Positions 1-7,783 of a stretch of 64,000 nucleotides of DNA are shown here, in pieces. Both the position numbers and the translations under genes were made by a program. Position 1 is the stretch's first letter, and the number at the start of each line of letters is the position of its first letter. The notes under the pieces are model-generated. The model saw only the letters and a list, made by a program, of their open reading frames with translations, was not told the origin of the DNA and did no database searches. Location: assembly GCF_041080625.1 (NCBI RefSeq), contig NZ_CP163518.1, forward strand, positions 2,542,001-2,606,000, in the 5' to 3' direction. This stretch comes from Streptomyces sp. CG1. GTDB lineage: Bacteria; Actinomycetota; Actinomycetes; Streptomycetales; Streptomycetaceae.

Positions 1-1
1 C

Positions 2-274
2 GCCGACTACCGCCGCCTGGACACCCTGCTGCACCTGACCCTGGCCGAGCTGTGCGGCTCCCCCTCCCTGACCGCGCAGTACGCGGCGGTCCGGGCCACG
101 GTGAACGACCTGCTCGACTGCATCCCGCTGCTGGTGCGCAACCTGGAGCACTCGCAGCGCCAGCACAGCGCACTGGTGGAGGCGGTGCTGGACGGGGACG
201 CGGACGGCGCACGGGAGATGATGCGCGAGCACTGCGCGGGCACGGCGGCGCTGCTGCGGGGCTTCCTGGCGTGA
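2..274 (+). CDS. FadR/GntR-family regulator, C-terminal (FCD) fragment
   Basis: This is the 3' end of a gene that starts left of the window; about 90 codons are visible, ending in TGA at 272-274. The visible part looks like the end of an FCD effector-binding domain: a YRRLDTLLHL start, then helices, then LEHSQRQHSALVEAVLDGD followed by AREMMREHC, the usual pattern of metal-coordinating histidines in FCD regulators. The DNA-binding N-terminus is outside. It is followed after 52 bases by an amidotransferase gene on the same strand, so it may control gamma-glutamylated amine catabolism. That link is inference from neighbourhood only. Confidence 0.75.
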   Translation, partial: ADYRRLDTLLHLTLAELCGSPSLTAQYAAVRATVNDLLDCIPLLVRNLEHSQRQHSALVEAVLDGDADGAREMMREHCAGTAALLRGFLA

Positions 275-284
275 GCGTGTTCTG

Positions 285-308
285 CAAAGGTGTGAATGTG
301 AACCTTTG
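285..308. promoter_or_regulatory. Inverted repeat before the amidotransferase gene
   Basis: CAAAGGT at 285-291 is exactly complementary to ACCTTTG at 302-308, with 10 bases between them. It lies in the 52-base gap between the regulator stop and the amidotransferase start. It could be an operator for the upstream FadR-type regulator or a small RNA hairpin in the leader. The sequence does not decide between them. Confidence 0.4.
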
Positions 309-326
309 ACTGCCGGGGAGGGCAGC

Positions 327-1013
327 ATGACGGTACGGCCACTGATCGGTGTGAGCACATATCTGGAGTCCGGCGCCCGCTGGGGCGTGTGGGAGCTGGA
401 CGCGGCCCTGCTGCCGGCCGGCTATCCACGGCTGGTGCAGCGGGCCGGCGGGCTGGCCTGCATGCTACCGCCGGACGTGCCCGAACGCGCGGCGGAGACG
501 GTGGCCCGGCTGGACGGGCTGGTCATCGCGGGCGGCCCGGACGTGGACCCGGCCCGCTACGGCGCCGAACGCTCCCCGCGTACCGGGCCGCCCGCGCGGG
601 AGCGGGACGCGTGGGAGCTGGCACTGATCGACGCGGCGCTGGCGGCGCGGGTACCGCTGCTCGGGATCTGCCGGGGCATGCAACTGCTGAACGTCGCTCT
701 CGGCGGCGCACTCGTCCAGCATCTCGACGGGCATGCGGAGGTGATCGGGGCCTTCGGCAGCCATCCGGTCAAGCCGGTACCGGGGACGCTGTACGCCGGG
801 CTCGTGCCCGAGGAGACGGCCGTCCCGACCTACCACCACCAGGCGGTCGAGCGGCTCGGCCGGGGGCTGATCGCCTCGGCGTACGCGGCGGACGGCACGG
901 TGGAGGCGCTGGAGCTGCCGCCGGCCGAGGGCTGGGTCCTCGGAGTCCAGTGGCATCCGGAGATGGGTGAGGATCTGCGGGTGATGCGGGGGTTGGTCGC
1001 GGCGGCGGGCTGA
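327..1013 (+). CDS. Class I glutamine amidotransferase / gamma-glutamyl-GABA hydrolase-like protein
   Basis: A 228-residue peptidase C26 family protein, similar to PuuD, which hydrolyses gamma-glutamyl bonds of glutamylated amines. The nucleophile elbow is in LLGICRGMQLLNVALGG (Cys near residue 113), and the catalytic His is in VQWHPEM near the C-terminus. GGPDVDPARYG is the usual upstream loop. The ATG at 327 is preceded by GGGAGGGC. In S. coelicolor the neighbouring upstream genes include a gamma-glutamyl ethanolamide synthetase; if that holds here, this enzyme would release the amine oxidation product from glutamate. Substrate is inferred. Confidence 0.85.
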   Translation: MTVRPLIGVSTYLESGARWGVWELDAALLPAGYPRLVQRAGGLACMLPPDVPERAAETVARLDGLVIAGGPDVDPARYGAERSPRTGPPARERDAWELALIDAALAARVPLLGICRGMQLLNVALGGALVQHLDGHAEVIGAFGSHPVKPVPGTLYAGLVPEETAVPTYHHQAVERLGRGLIASAYAADGTVEALELPPAEGWVLGVQWHPEMGEDLRVMRGLVAAAG

Positions 1014-1017
1014 GCGG

Positions 1018-1997
1018 TCAACGCCACAGTCGCTTTCTGAGCCAGTGCAGGGCCGCGTCGCCCTGGGCGCGCTGGAAGGGGCGCAGGGTGGGCAGGCCCG
1101 GGGGTGCCGGGTTGAGAGAGTTGCACAAGAAGTAACCCGTCAGGGCGGCCAGCGCGGCGGTCACGGCGTCCGGGTCGGCGTCCCGGCCCAGCGGGTGTGC
1201 GGTGAACAGCTCCTCGGGATCGGGCCCGCCCTGCGCCCGTACGCACGGCAGCATGACGAGCAGGTCGAACCAGGGCGCGGCACGCCGGGCGTGCGGCCAG
1301 TCCACGAAGACGACGCCCGCGTCGGCCGTGAGCAGCACGTTGTCCGCGCGCAGGTCGCAGTGGGCCAGGGTGTCCCCCGAGGCGCCCTCGGCCCACCGGG
1401 CCTCCAGCGCGGCGAGGCCGGGCAGATGGCCGGCGGCCCAGGCATCGAGCCGCCCCCGCACGTCACCGGCCTCGCCGTCGAGCAGCCCGCGCCAGCCGCT
1501 GAAGGCGTCCGCCAGATCCTCGGCGACGGGCGGGACGTCCAGCGGGCACGGCGTGCCGGTGCGGCCGAGCACGGTCACGGCGTCGAGCACCCGGCCCAGC
1601 TCGTCCGGCCGCCAGGGCACATGCGGCTGACGCCCGGCCACCTCCTCGAAGACCAGCGCCACCCAGGTGCCGTCGTCGTACGTCCCGAGCAGGCGGGGTG
1701 CGGGTACGGCGGGCGGGGTGCGGGTACGGCGGGCGGGAGCGCGGCGGCGTTCCGTGCCTCGCGGCGGTGCAGGCCGGGACTGTGCGGATTGGCCTCGGCG
1801 CTCACCGCCTTGACGAAGCCGGTGCCGCCCGCGGCGGTGCGGACGCGGGCGGCGACGCCGGGTGAGAAGCCGCCGTTCTGTGTCACGGCCCGTACGACCG
1901 GGGCGCCGAGTGTCTCGCCCACGGCGTGCCGGACGGCGGGGGGGAGGTCTTCCCAGGGGGTGCGGGCGCCTGCGGCGGGCGGGGCGGTGACGGTCAT
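1018..1997 (-). pseudogene. Aminoglycoside phosphotransferase-family (APH) gene, frameshifted by a 20-bp tandem duplication
   Basis: The N-terminal part reads from ATG at 1997 (PWEDLPPAVRHAVGETLGAP, then VTQNGGFSPGVAARVRT, an APH-like nucleotide-binding start). The C-terminal part reads in another frame, with the catalytic loop HCDLRADNVLL and the metal-binding VFVDWPHA. The two frames meet at a perfect 20-bp tandem duplication at 1692-1731. Removing one copy leaves 960 bases, exactly 320 codons, and joins ALPPAVPAP smoothly to RLLGTYDD. The gene therefore looks recently inactivated, or variable in copy number. The family includes antibiotic and small-molecule kinases; the substrate cannot be told. 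It converges with the amidotransferase gene. Confidence 0.85.
1692..1737. repeat. 20-bp direct tandem repeat inside the phosphotransferase gene
   Basis: The unit GGCGGGGTGCGGGTACGGCG occurs at 1692-1711 and again at 1712-1731, followed by six matching bases. As 20 is not a multiple of 3, the second copy shifts the reading frame. Confidence 0.95.
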
Positions 1998-2210
1998 GCG
2001 GGCATGGTGCCGTGCCCTGCGGGCGGACGGCCACGGGATTTCGCCGTTGAGCCCGGGGCCGTCTGCCGGGTGCCGGGGCGTGGTGGGCTGGTCGCGCCCA
2101 CGCGGCGGTAGCCGCGTATCGATGCAGGCCCGCGCCCCTTGGGGAGTTGCAGTGCGGCCGGCTTCGAGGCGCCGCCGCTGCGGGCAAGCGACCCCCAGCG
2201 GCAGTACCCC

Positions 2211-3134
2211 TCACCCCCGAGTCAGCGACAGCAACTCCCGTGCAGGCCCCGTAGGCCGATGCCCCGTCGGCCACACCGCTCGCAGGTCGCGGCGGAGTGA
2301 GACGCCCTCCACCGGGATGCTGACCAGGCGCCGCATGGCGAGTTCCTCGCCCACCACCAGTTCGCTGAGGACCGAGGGGCCCGCGCCGCTGACTGCCGAT
2401 GCCTTGACCGCCGTGGTGGAGGACAGCTCGATCAGGGGGCGGGCGAGGCCGCCGAGGGCCGCGTCCAGGACCTGGCGGGTGCCGGAGCCGCGCTCACGGA
2501 GGATGAGCGGGGTGGAGGCCAGCTCCTTCGGCGTCAGAGGGCGCCGGCGCCGGGCCCAGGGATGGCCGGGGGCGGTGACGACGATCAGGTGGTCGCGGGC
2601 GATGACGGCGGAGTCCAGGCCCGTAGGGACCGACAGGCCCTCCACGAACCCCAGGTCCGCCTCGCCGGCCAGCAGGAGTTCCGCGACCTTCGCCGAGTTC
2701 CCGGCGAGGAGGGAGACCGCCGTGTCGGGGCGCTCGGCGTGCAGCGCGAGCAGCCAGCCGGGCAGCAGATACTCGGCGATGGTCATGCTCGCCGCCACCC
2801 GCAGCCGTGAGTCCCGGCGGTCGCGCAGGGCCCGCGCACCCGCGTCGAAGGAGGCCGCCGCCTCCACCACCCGGCGGGCCCAGTCCGTCACCAGCGCGCC
2901 CGCGTCCGTGAGCCGGGAACCACGCGGCGAACGGTCGACCAGGGCCACCCCCAACTGCCGTTCCATGGACCGGATCCGGCTGCTCGCGGCGGGCTGGGTG
3001 ATGCCGACCTCGCGCGCCGCCGCACCGAGACTGCCCAGCCGCGCCACCGCCAGCAGCAGCTCCAGTGCGCCCAGATCGGGCACCCGGTGTGCCAGTGATC
3101 CGGTGTGCTCTCGCTGCCCCTCCACCTCACTCAT
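2211..3134 (-). CDS. LysR-family transcriptional regulator
   Basis: A 307-residue LysR protein. The N-terminal winged helix-turn-helix spans about residues 18-77 (LELLLAVARLGSLGAAAREV, then TQPAASSRIRSMERQLGVAL), and the rest is a periplasmic-binding-like effector domain (RLRVAASMTIAEYLLPGWL, GEADLGFVEG). The subfamily resembles CysB/CbbR-type regulators. It is divergent from the TDT transporter gene, separated by only 70 bases containing two dyads, so it probably regulates that transporter and itself. The start codon ATG lies within one of the dyads, which supports autoregulation. The inducer is unknown. Confidence 0.9.
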   Translation of the reverse strand: MSEVEGQREHTGSLAHRVPDLGALELLLAVARLGSLGAAAREVGITQPAASSRIRSMERQLGVALVDRSPRGSRLTDAGALVTDWARRVVEAAASFDAGARALRDRRDSRLRVAASMTIAEYLLPGWLLALHAERPDTAVSLLAGNSAKVAELLLAGEADLGFVEGLSVPTGLDSAVIARDHLIVVTAPGHPWARRRRPLTPKELASTPLILRERGSGTRQVLDAALGGLARPLIELSSTTAVKASAVSGAGPSVLSELVVGEELAMRRLVSIPVEGVSLRRDLRAVWPTGHRPTGPARELLSLTRG

Positions 3135-3178
3135 AAGACCAGCTTATGCCCTGATAGCCAGGAACTCCCTGGTCAGGG
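3132..3178. promoter_or_regulatory. Two adjacent dyads between the LysR and transporter genes (candidate LysR operator)
   Basis: CATAAG (3132-3137) and CTTATG (3143-3148) form one inverted repeat around a 5-base spacer, overlapping the LysR start codon. CCCTGA (3149-3154) pairs with TCAGGG (3173-3178), and inside it CCAGG (3158-3162) pairs with CCTGG (3168-3172). The arrangement fits the divergent-promoter operators usual for LysR regulators. Which dyad is bound is inference. Confidence 0.5.
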
Positions 3179-3204
3179 GCGGACAGTGGCGGGACCGTGG
3201 AGTC

Positions 3205-4371
3205 ATGGTCACCGTAGCCCACCCCCTGCCCACCGTCTCCGTCCCGCGCGCCTCCCGGGTCCGCGGGCTCGGCCCCAACTGGTACGCCTCCGTCATGGGC
3301 ACCGCCATCCTCGGCTCCGCCGGTGTCGCGCTCCCCGCCCACTCGGCAGCCCTGCGCGAGGTGTTCGCGGGGGCCTGGGCGCTGTCCCTGATCATGCTGG
3401 TGGCCCTGCTGGCGGCTCGGACCGTGCACTGGACCCGGCACGGCGACCAGGCCCGCGCCCATCTCCTCGACCCGGCCGTGGCGCCCTTCTACGGCTGTCT
3501 GTCGATGGCCCTGCTGGCCGTGGGCGGCGGCGCCCTGACCGCCGGGCGCGATCTGATCGGCACCGGCACGGCCGTCGTGCTGGACGCCGTGCTGTTCACC
3601 GCCGGTACGGCGGTCGGGCTCGCGGCCGCCGTGGCCGTGCCGTACCTGATGGCCGTACGGCATCGGGTGGAGCCCGCGCAGGCGACCCCGGTGTGGCTGC
3701 TGCCGCTGGTCGCGCCCATGGTGTCGGCCGCGCTCGGCCCGCTGCTCGTGCCATATCTGCCGGCGGGGCAGCCCCGCGAGACCCTGTTGCTGGCGTGCCT
3801 GGCGATGTTCGGGCTGAGCCTGCTCGCGACGCTGCTGATGCTGCCGCTGGTCTTCGCCCGTCTGATCAGCTCCACCCCGCTGCCGCTCGCGCTCACCCCG
3901 ACCCTGTTCCTGGTCCTCGGTCCGCTCGGGCAGTCCACCACCGCGCTCGGCAAGATCGCGGACGTGGCACCCGGGGTCGTACCGGCTCCGTACGACCGTG
4001 GCCTCGGTGTCTTCGCCGTGCTGTACGGAGTGCCGGTGATGGGGTTCGCGATGATGTGGCTGGCGCTGGCGACCGCGCACGTGGTGCGGGCCCGCCGGCA
4101 GGGCATGGGGTTCGCGATGACCTGGTGGGCGTTCACCTTCCCGGTGGGCACCTGTGTGACCGGCGCGATGGCACTCGCCCGGCACACCGGTCTCGCGGTG
4201 TACGACGGGCTCGCCGTCGGCCTGTACGCCGTACTCGCCGCCGCCTGGCTCGCGGCCGCCGCCGGCACCGTACGCGGCCTGCTCAGCGGCGAGTTGCTCG
4301 CAGCGCCTCGGTCAGCACCCGTGGCGCTGTCCGCAGGGACGGGCCGTACCAGGTCAGGTGCCGGCCGCTGA
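3205..4371 (+). CDS. TDT-family transporter (TehA/SLAC1-like, C4-dicarboxylate or anion exporter)
   Basis: A 388-residue membrane protein with about ten hydrophobic segments. It opens with GPNWYASVMGTAILGSAG, the conserved first helix of tellurite-resistance/dicarboxylate transporters, and ends with a short basic tail. Family members export or channel anions such as malate, sulfite or nitrate. The ATG at 3205 is chosen because a long upstream open frame antisense to LysR is not plausible. The last 89 bases overlap the convergent receptor gene, an unusually long tail-to-tail overlap. It is divergent from the LysR gene, which probably controls it. The substrate is not evident. Confidence 0.85.
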   Translation: MVTVAHPLPTVSVPRASRVRGLGPNWYASVMGTAILGSAGVALPAHSAALREVFAGAWALSLIMLVALLAARTVHWTRHGDQARAHLLDPAVAPFYGCLSMALLAVGGGALTAGRDLIGTGTAVVLDAVLFTAGTAVGLAAAVAVPYLMAVRHRVEPAQATPVWLLPLVAPMVSAALGPLLVPYLPAGQPRETLLLACLAMFGLSLLATLLMLPLVFARLISSTPLPLALTPTLFLVLGPLGQSTTALGKIADVAPGVVPAPYDRGLGVFAVLYGVPVMGFAMMWLALATAHVVRARRQGMGFAMTWWAFTFPVGTCVTGAMALARHTGLAVYDGLAVGLYAVLAAAWLAAAAGTVRGLLSGELLAAPRSAPVALSAGTGRTRSGAGR

Positions 4372-5002
4372 CCAGGGCACAGGGCAGGCCGGGGAAGGCC
4401 TCCGCGCCGTCGTCGGCGGTGAAGCGGTAGGGCTCGTCGGGGAGGACCACCAGGTCCGGGGCGGCCGCGCGCAGTTCCTCCAGCGGGATACGGGGGTAGC
4501 GCTCGCGGTGGCCGGCGTACAGGTGGTCCACGCCGAGCCGAGCCAGGACGTCACCCGCGAAGGTGTCCCGGCCGAGGACCATCCAGGGCCGCCGCCAGAC
4601 CGGCACGACCGCCGTCCTACGGCCCTCCGGCCGCGGCGGGGCCCTCCATGCCTCCGCCGCCTCCACCAGCCAGTCCGGCCGTCCCCGCGCACCGCACGCA
4701 CTGAGCACCCGCTCCAGCTCGGTGAAAGCCTGCGGCACCCTGCGCACCTCGGTGACCAGCACCGAAAGGCCTGCGGCGCGGAGGGCGTCGAGGTCAGGGG
4801 CGCGGTTCTCCTCTTCGTTGGCGATCACGAGGTCGGGGGCAAGGGCGACGATCCGGTCCGTGTCCGGGTTCTTCGTACCGCCGATCCGGGTGACGTCCAG
4901 CTCCGCCGGGTGCGTGCACCAGTCGGTGGCGCCGACGAGGACTCCGGGGAGTGTCTCGGCGACGGCTTCGGTGAGGGACGGTACGAGAGAGACGACCCGC
5001 AC
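4283..5002 (-). CDS. Helical backbone metal receptor / cobalamin-binding-like protein (BtuF-type fold)
   Basis: A 239-residue protein with the PBP fold of cobalamin and ferric-siderophore receptors: MRVVSLVPSLTEAV at the N-terminus, TDWCTHP, IGGTKNPD, APDLVIANEEENR and PRIPLEELRAAAPDLVVLPDEPY. It has no signal peptide or lipobox, so unlike transport receptors it is probably cytoplasmic or uses another partner. Such stand-alone forms are common in actinobacteria and their role is unsettled. The GTG start overlaps the last base of the stop of the upstream XRE-cupin gene, indicating translational coupling. Its 3' end overlaps the TDT transporter gene on the other strand. Confidence 0.75.
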   Translation of the reverse strand: MRVVSLVPSLTEAVAETLPGVLVGATDWCTHPAELDVTRIGGTKNPDTDRIVALAPDLVIANEEENRAPDLDALRAAGLSVLVTEVRRVPQAFTELERVLSACGARGRPDWLVEAAEAWRAPPRPEGRRTAVVPVWRRPWMVLGRDTFAGDVLARLGVDHLYAGHRERYPRIPLEELRAAAPDLVVLPDEPYRFTADDGAEAFPGLPCALVSGRHLTWYGPSLRTAPRVLTEALRATRR

Positions 5003-5571
5003 TAACGGGACCGGTCCTGGAAGGCCTCGATGTGTTCGGCGACCGCCACCACGACGACCCGTGTGTCCGGGACCGTCGCGCGCCAGCGATGCCGGACTCC
5101 GCCGGTCAGATACAGGGTGTCGCCTCGGCCGAGGCGATATGCGCGGCCCTCGGCCTCGATCTCCACCGCGCCGTCGGCGACGTACATCAGCTCGTCGTTG
5201 CGGTGCTGGAACTCGCGGCCGGCGTCGTGGTCGCCGGTGAACTCGGAGGCGTGCAGCTGGTGGTGGCCGCGCACCAGGGAGCGGGTGCGGGGCGCGAAGT
5301 CGTCCTCGGCGGCCGGGTCGGCGCGCACGACGTCCACGCTGGCCGCCGGGTCGGCGGCGGCGAGGAGTTCGACGGCCGTGGTGCGCAGGGCATCGGCGAG
5401 CTTCTCCAGCGAGGTGCGGCTGGGGCGGGCCCGGTCGTTCTCGACCTGGCTGAGGAAGGGCACCGAGAGACCGGTGCGCTCGGCCACGACGGCGAGCGTC
5501 AGCTCCAGGGCGCGGCGGCGCCGCCGGACGGCCGCGCCCACCCGTACGGGCTGCTCTTTGTGGTCGCCCAT
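5002..5571 (-). CDS. XRE-family regulator with C-terminal cupin sensor
   Basis: A 189-residue regulator. Residues about 10-65 form an XRE helix-turn-helix (ALELTLAVVAERTGLSVPFL, then SQVENDRARPSRTSLEKLA). Residues about 110-180 form a cupin barrel (HHQLHASEFTGDHDAGREFQ, DGAVEIEAEGRAYRLGRGD, TLYLTGGVRHRWRA). Regulators of this design sense a small molecule in the cupin and often control adjacent catabolic or transport genes. It is translationally coupled to the receptor-like gene downstream. The ligand is unknown. Confidence 0.9.
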   Translation of the reverse strand: MGDHKEQPVRVGAAVRRRRRALELTLAVVAERTGLSVPFLSQVENDRARPSRTSLEKLADALRTTAVELLAAADPAASVDVVRADPAAEDDFAPRTRSLVRGHHQLHASEFTGDHDAGREFQHRNDELMYVADGAVEIEAEGRAYRLGRGDTLYLTGGVRHRWRATVPDTRVVVVAVAEHIEAFQDRSR

Positions 5572-5968
5572 CGCTCCGGCTCCCTCCCTCGCTCGTCGTG
5601 TCGCTGTTCTGGTGCCCCGGTCGGGGCAGCCGACTTCTGATGACTTCTCTGCACCCTACGCATGTTCGGCAAACCGTTTCACGCGCCTGTCACATCCCCG
5701 ACATGCCGCGGAGCCCCCGACCTCACGGTTCGCGCCAGTGTGACGGGGGTCCGTGCCCTCCCGGGACGCGCTCCCGGGCTGGGGTGAATATGCCCACCAG
5801 CCTGGCCAGGCACCCCAGCGAAGGCCAACGGTCATCACGGAATGCGATTGGCTGGATTCTTACCGTACCGACACAGGCCTGGAGACGCCGCGAGGGACGG
5901 GCCGCCGTCCGGCGCTCGGTGGCGTCCGGCGGTGCCCGCCCCTCGGGTGGCGGTCCGGGAAGGTCAGA
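5572..5968. other. 397-base intergenic region
   Basis: The region holds the promoter side of the XRE-cupin gene and the 3' side of the glycine betaine operon. A GGACGG/CCGTCC hairpin at 5895-5910 is the only candidate terminator for that operon and is short. I see no convincing gene, tRNA or riboswitch here. Confidence 0.5.
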
Positions 5969-7783
5969 TCACCCGGCCGCCTGGCTCCGGGCGTCTGCCT
6001 TGGCGACCGGGGCCCACTTGTCGACCAGGCCGGGGTTCTTGCGCAGCCAGCCGCGCACGGCGTCCTGCTCCTTGCCCTTGCCCGCCTTCTGGATCTGCGA
6101 CTCCAGGCCCGTGAGCTGCTGCTCGGTCATGGAGAAGCTCTTCAGCCACTTGCCGGCCTGCGGGTTGTCGCCGGCGAAGCCCTTGCGGGCGAGGGTGTGC
6201 ACGCCGTCGCCCTTGCCCCAGGCGCCCTGGGGGTCCTTGAGCTTCTTCAGGCCGTAGTCGCTGTAGGCCCAGTGCGGGGACCACAGGGTGACGACGACCG
6301 GCTCCTTCTTGGCGTAGGAGCGCTGGAGCTCGGCGAGCATGGCCGGGGTGGAGCCGTCGATCACCTGGTACGTGCCGTCGAGGCCGTACGCCTTGAGGAC
6401 CTTGCTCTTGAGCAGGCCCATCTCGCCCGCGCTGGGCTCGATGCCGACGATCTTCCCGCCGAACTCGGAGGCGTGGTCCTTCAGGTCCGCCAGGGAGTTG
6501 ACGTCCTTCACGTACGACGGGACGGTCAGCTCCAGGGAGGTGTGGCCGAACCACGAGCCGAGGTCGTCCAGCTGCTTGCCGTACTTCTTCTAGTACTCGG
6601 CGTGGGTGGTGGGCAGCCAGGAGTCGGTCTCGAAGTCGATCTGGCCGGTGGCGAGGCCGGTGTAGAGGGGGCCGGCCGCGTACTGGGTGGTGGTGACCTT
6701 GAAGCCGCGTTCCTCCAGGATCTCCTTCCAGAGGAAGGTCGAGGCGACGCCCTCGTCCCAGGGGATGTAGCCGATGTTGATCTCCTTGCCCTTGCCGACG
6801 TTGGCGCCGGAGGCCTCGGAGGTGCCGTCGGAGGAGCCGAAGATCCCCATGCCGCCCGCGACGAGCGCGAGGACGACGACGCCGATGACGGCGACGGCCG
6901 GGCGCGGCCGGTACGCCCACGCGCGCGTGGGCGCCTTGGCGGCGGCCCTGCGGCCCAGCGGGGAGAGCTGGGTGCCGAGCGCGCCGGTGATCCGGTCCAG
7001 GTAGATGGCGAGGACGACGATGCCGACGCCCGCCTCGAAGCCGTAGCCGATGTCGAGCTGGCCGATGGCCTCGTTCACGGCGCCGCCGAGGCCGCCGGTG
7101 CCGACCATGCCGGCGATGACGACCATGGACAGACCGAGCATGATCACCTGGTTGACGCCGGCCATGATGGTCGGCAGGGCGAGCGGCAGCTGGACGCGCC
7201 ACAGGATGTCCCGCGGGGTGGTGCCGAACGCCTCGGCGGCCTCGACCAGTTCGGCGTCGACCTGGCGGATGCCCAGCTCGGTCATGCGGACGCCGGGGGC
7301 CAGGGCGAAGATCAGCGTGGCGACGACACCGGCGGCGGTGCCGAGGCCGAAGAAGAGCATGGCCGGGATCAGCAGGACCATCGACGGCATCGTCTGGAGC
7401 AGGTCCAGGACGGGCCGTACGGCCGCGCTGACGGCCTTGGAGCGGGCCGCCCAGATGCCCAGCGGGAGGGAGATCACCAGCGCGAGCACGGTCGCCACCA
7501 GGACCAGGGCGAGCGTGGACATGGCCCGGTCCCACAGGTCGAGCGAGTCGACCAGCGCGAATCCGGCGAAGGCGAGGACGCCGGCGGTGAGTCCGCGCAG
7601 CCACCAGGCGATGACGGCGAGGATGCCGGCCATCAGCAGCGGCGCGGGCGCGCCGAGCACGGCGTCGATGCCGTTGTACATGCCCTCCATGACGGTCTTG
7701 ATGGCGTCGAAGAGCCAGGAGAGGTGATGGACCAGCCAGTTGACGCCGGAGTCGACCCAGTCGCCGAGGTGAATCCTAGGCAC
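5969..7783 (-). pseudogene. Glycine betaine/proline ABC permease fused to substrate-binding domain, interrupted by an in-frame TAG
   Basis: One reading frame of 605 codons encodes a ProW-like permease (residues about 1-290, with the inner-membrane signature VEAAEAFGTTPRDILWRVQLP), then a transmembrane linker (AVAVIGVVVLALVAGG) and an OpuAC-type binding domain (KEINIGYIPWDEGVASTFLW, TDSWLPTTHAEY, SLELTVPSYVKDVNSLADL). At codon 398 (bases 6590-6592) there is TAG, directly after THAEY, where relatives normally have Trp; TGG to TAG is a single change. Both sides remain in the same frame and look well conserved. The permease could still be made but would lack most of the receptor. GTG at 7783 overlaps the ATPase gene by 8 bases. 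Confidence 0.85.

Noticed and set aside
1045..3204. Long plus-strand open frame running antisense to the phosphotransferase and LysR genes into the TDT gene
   Set aside because: It is composed of Arg/Ser/Ala-rich low-complexity sequence with no family similarity. Only its last part, from ATG 3205, is a real protein.
6590..6592. Programmed readthrough or recoding of TAG as an amino acid
   Set aside because: No pyrrolysine machinery or recoding structure is visible, and the codon lies where relatives have Trp. A point mutation is simpler.
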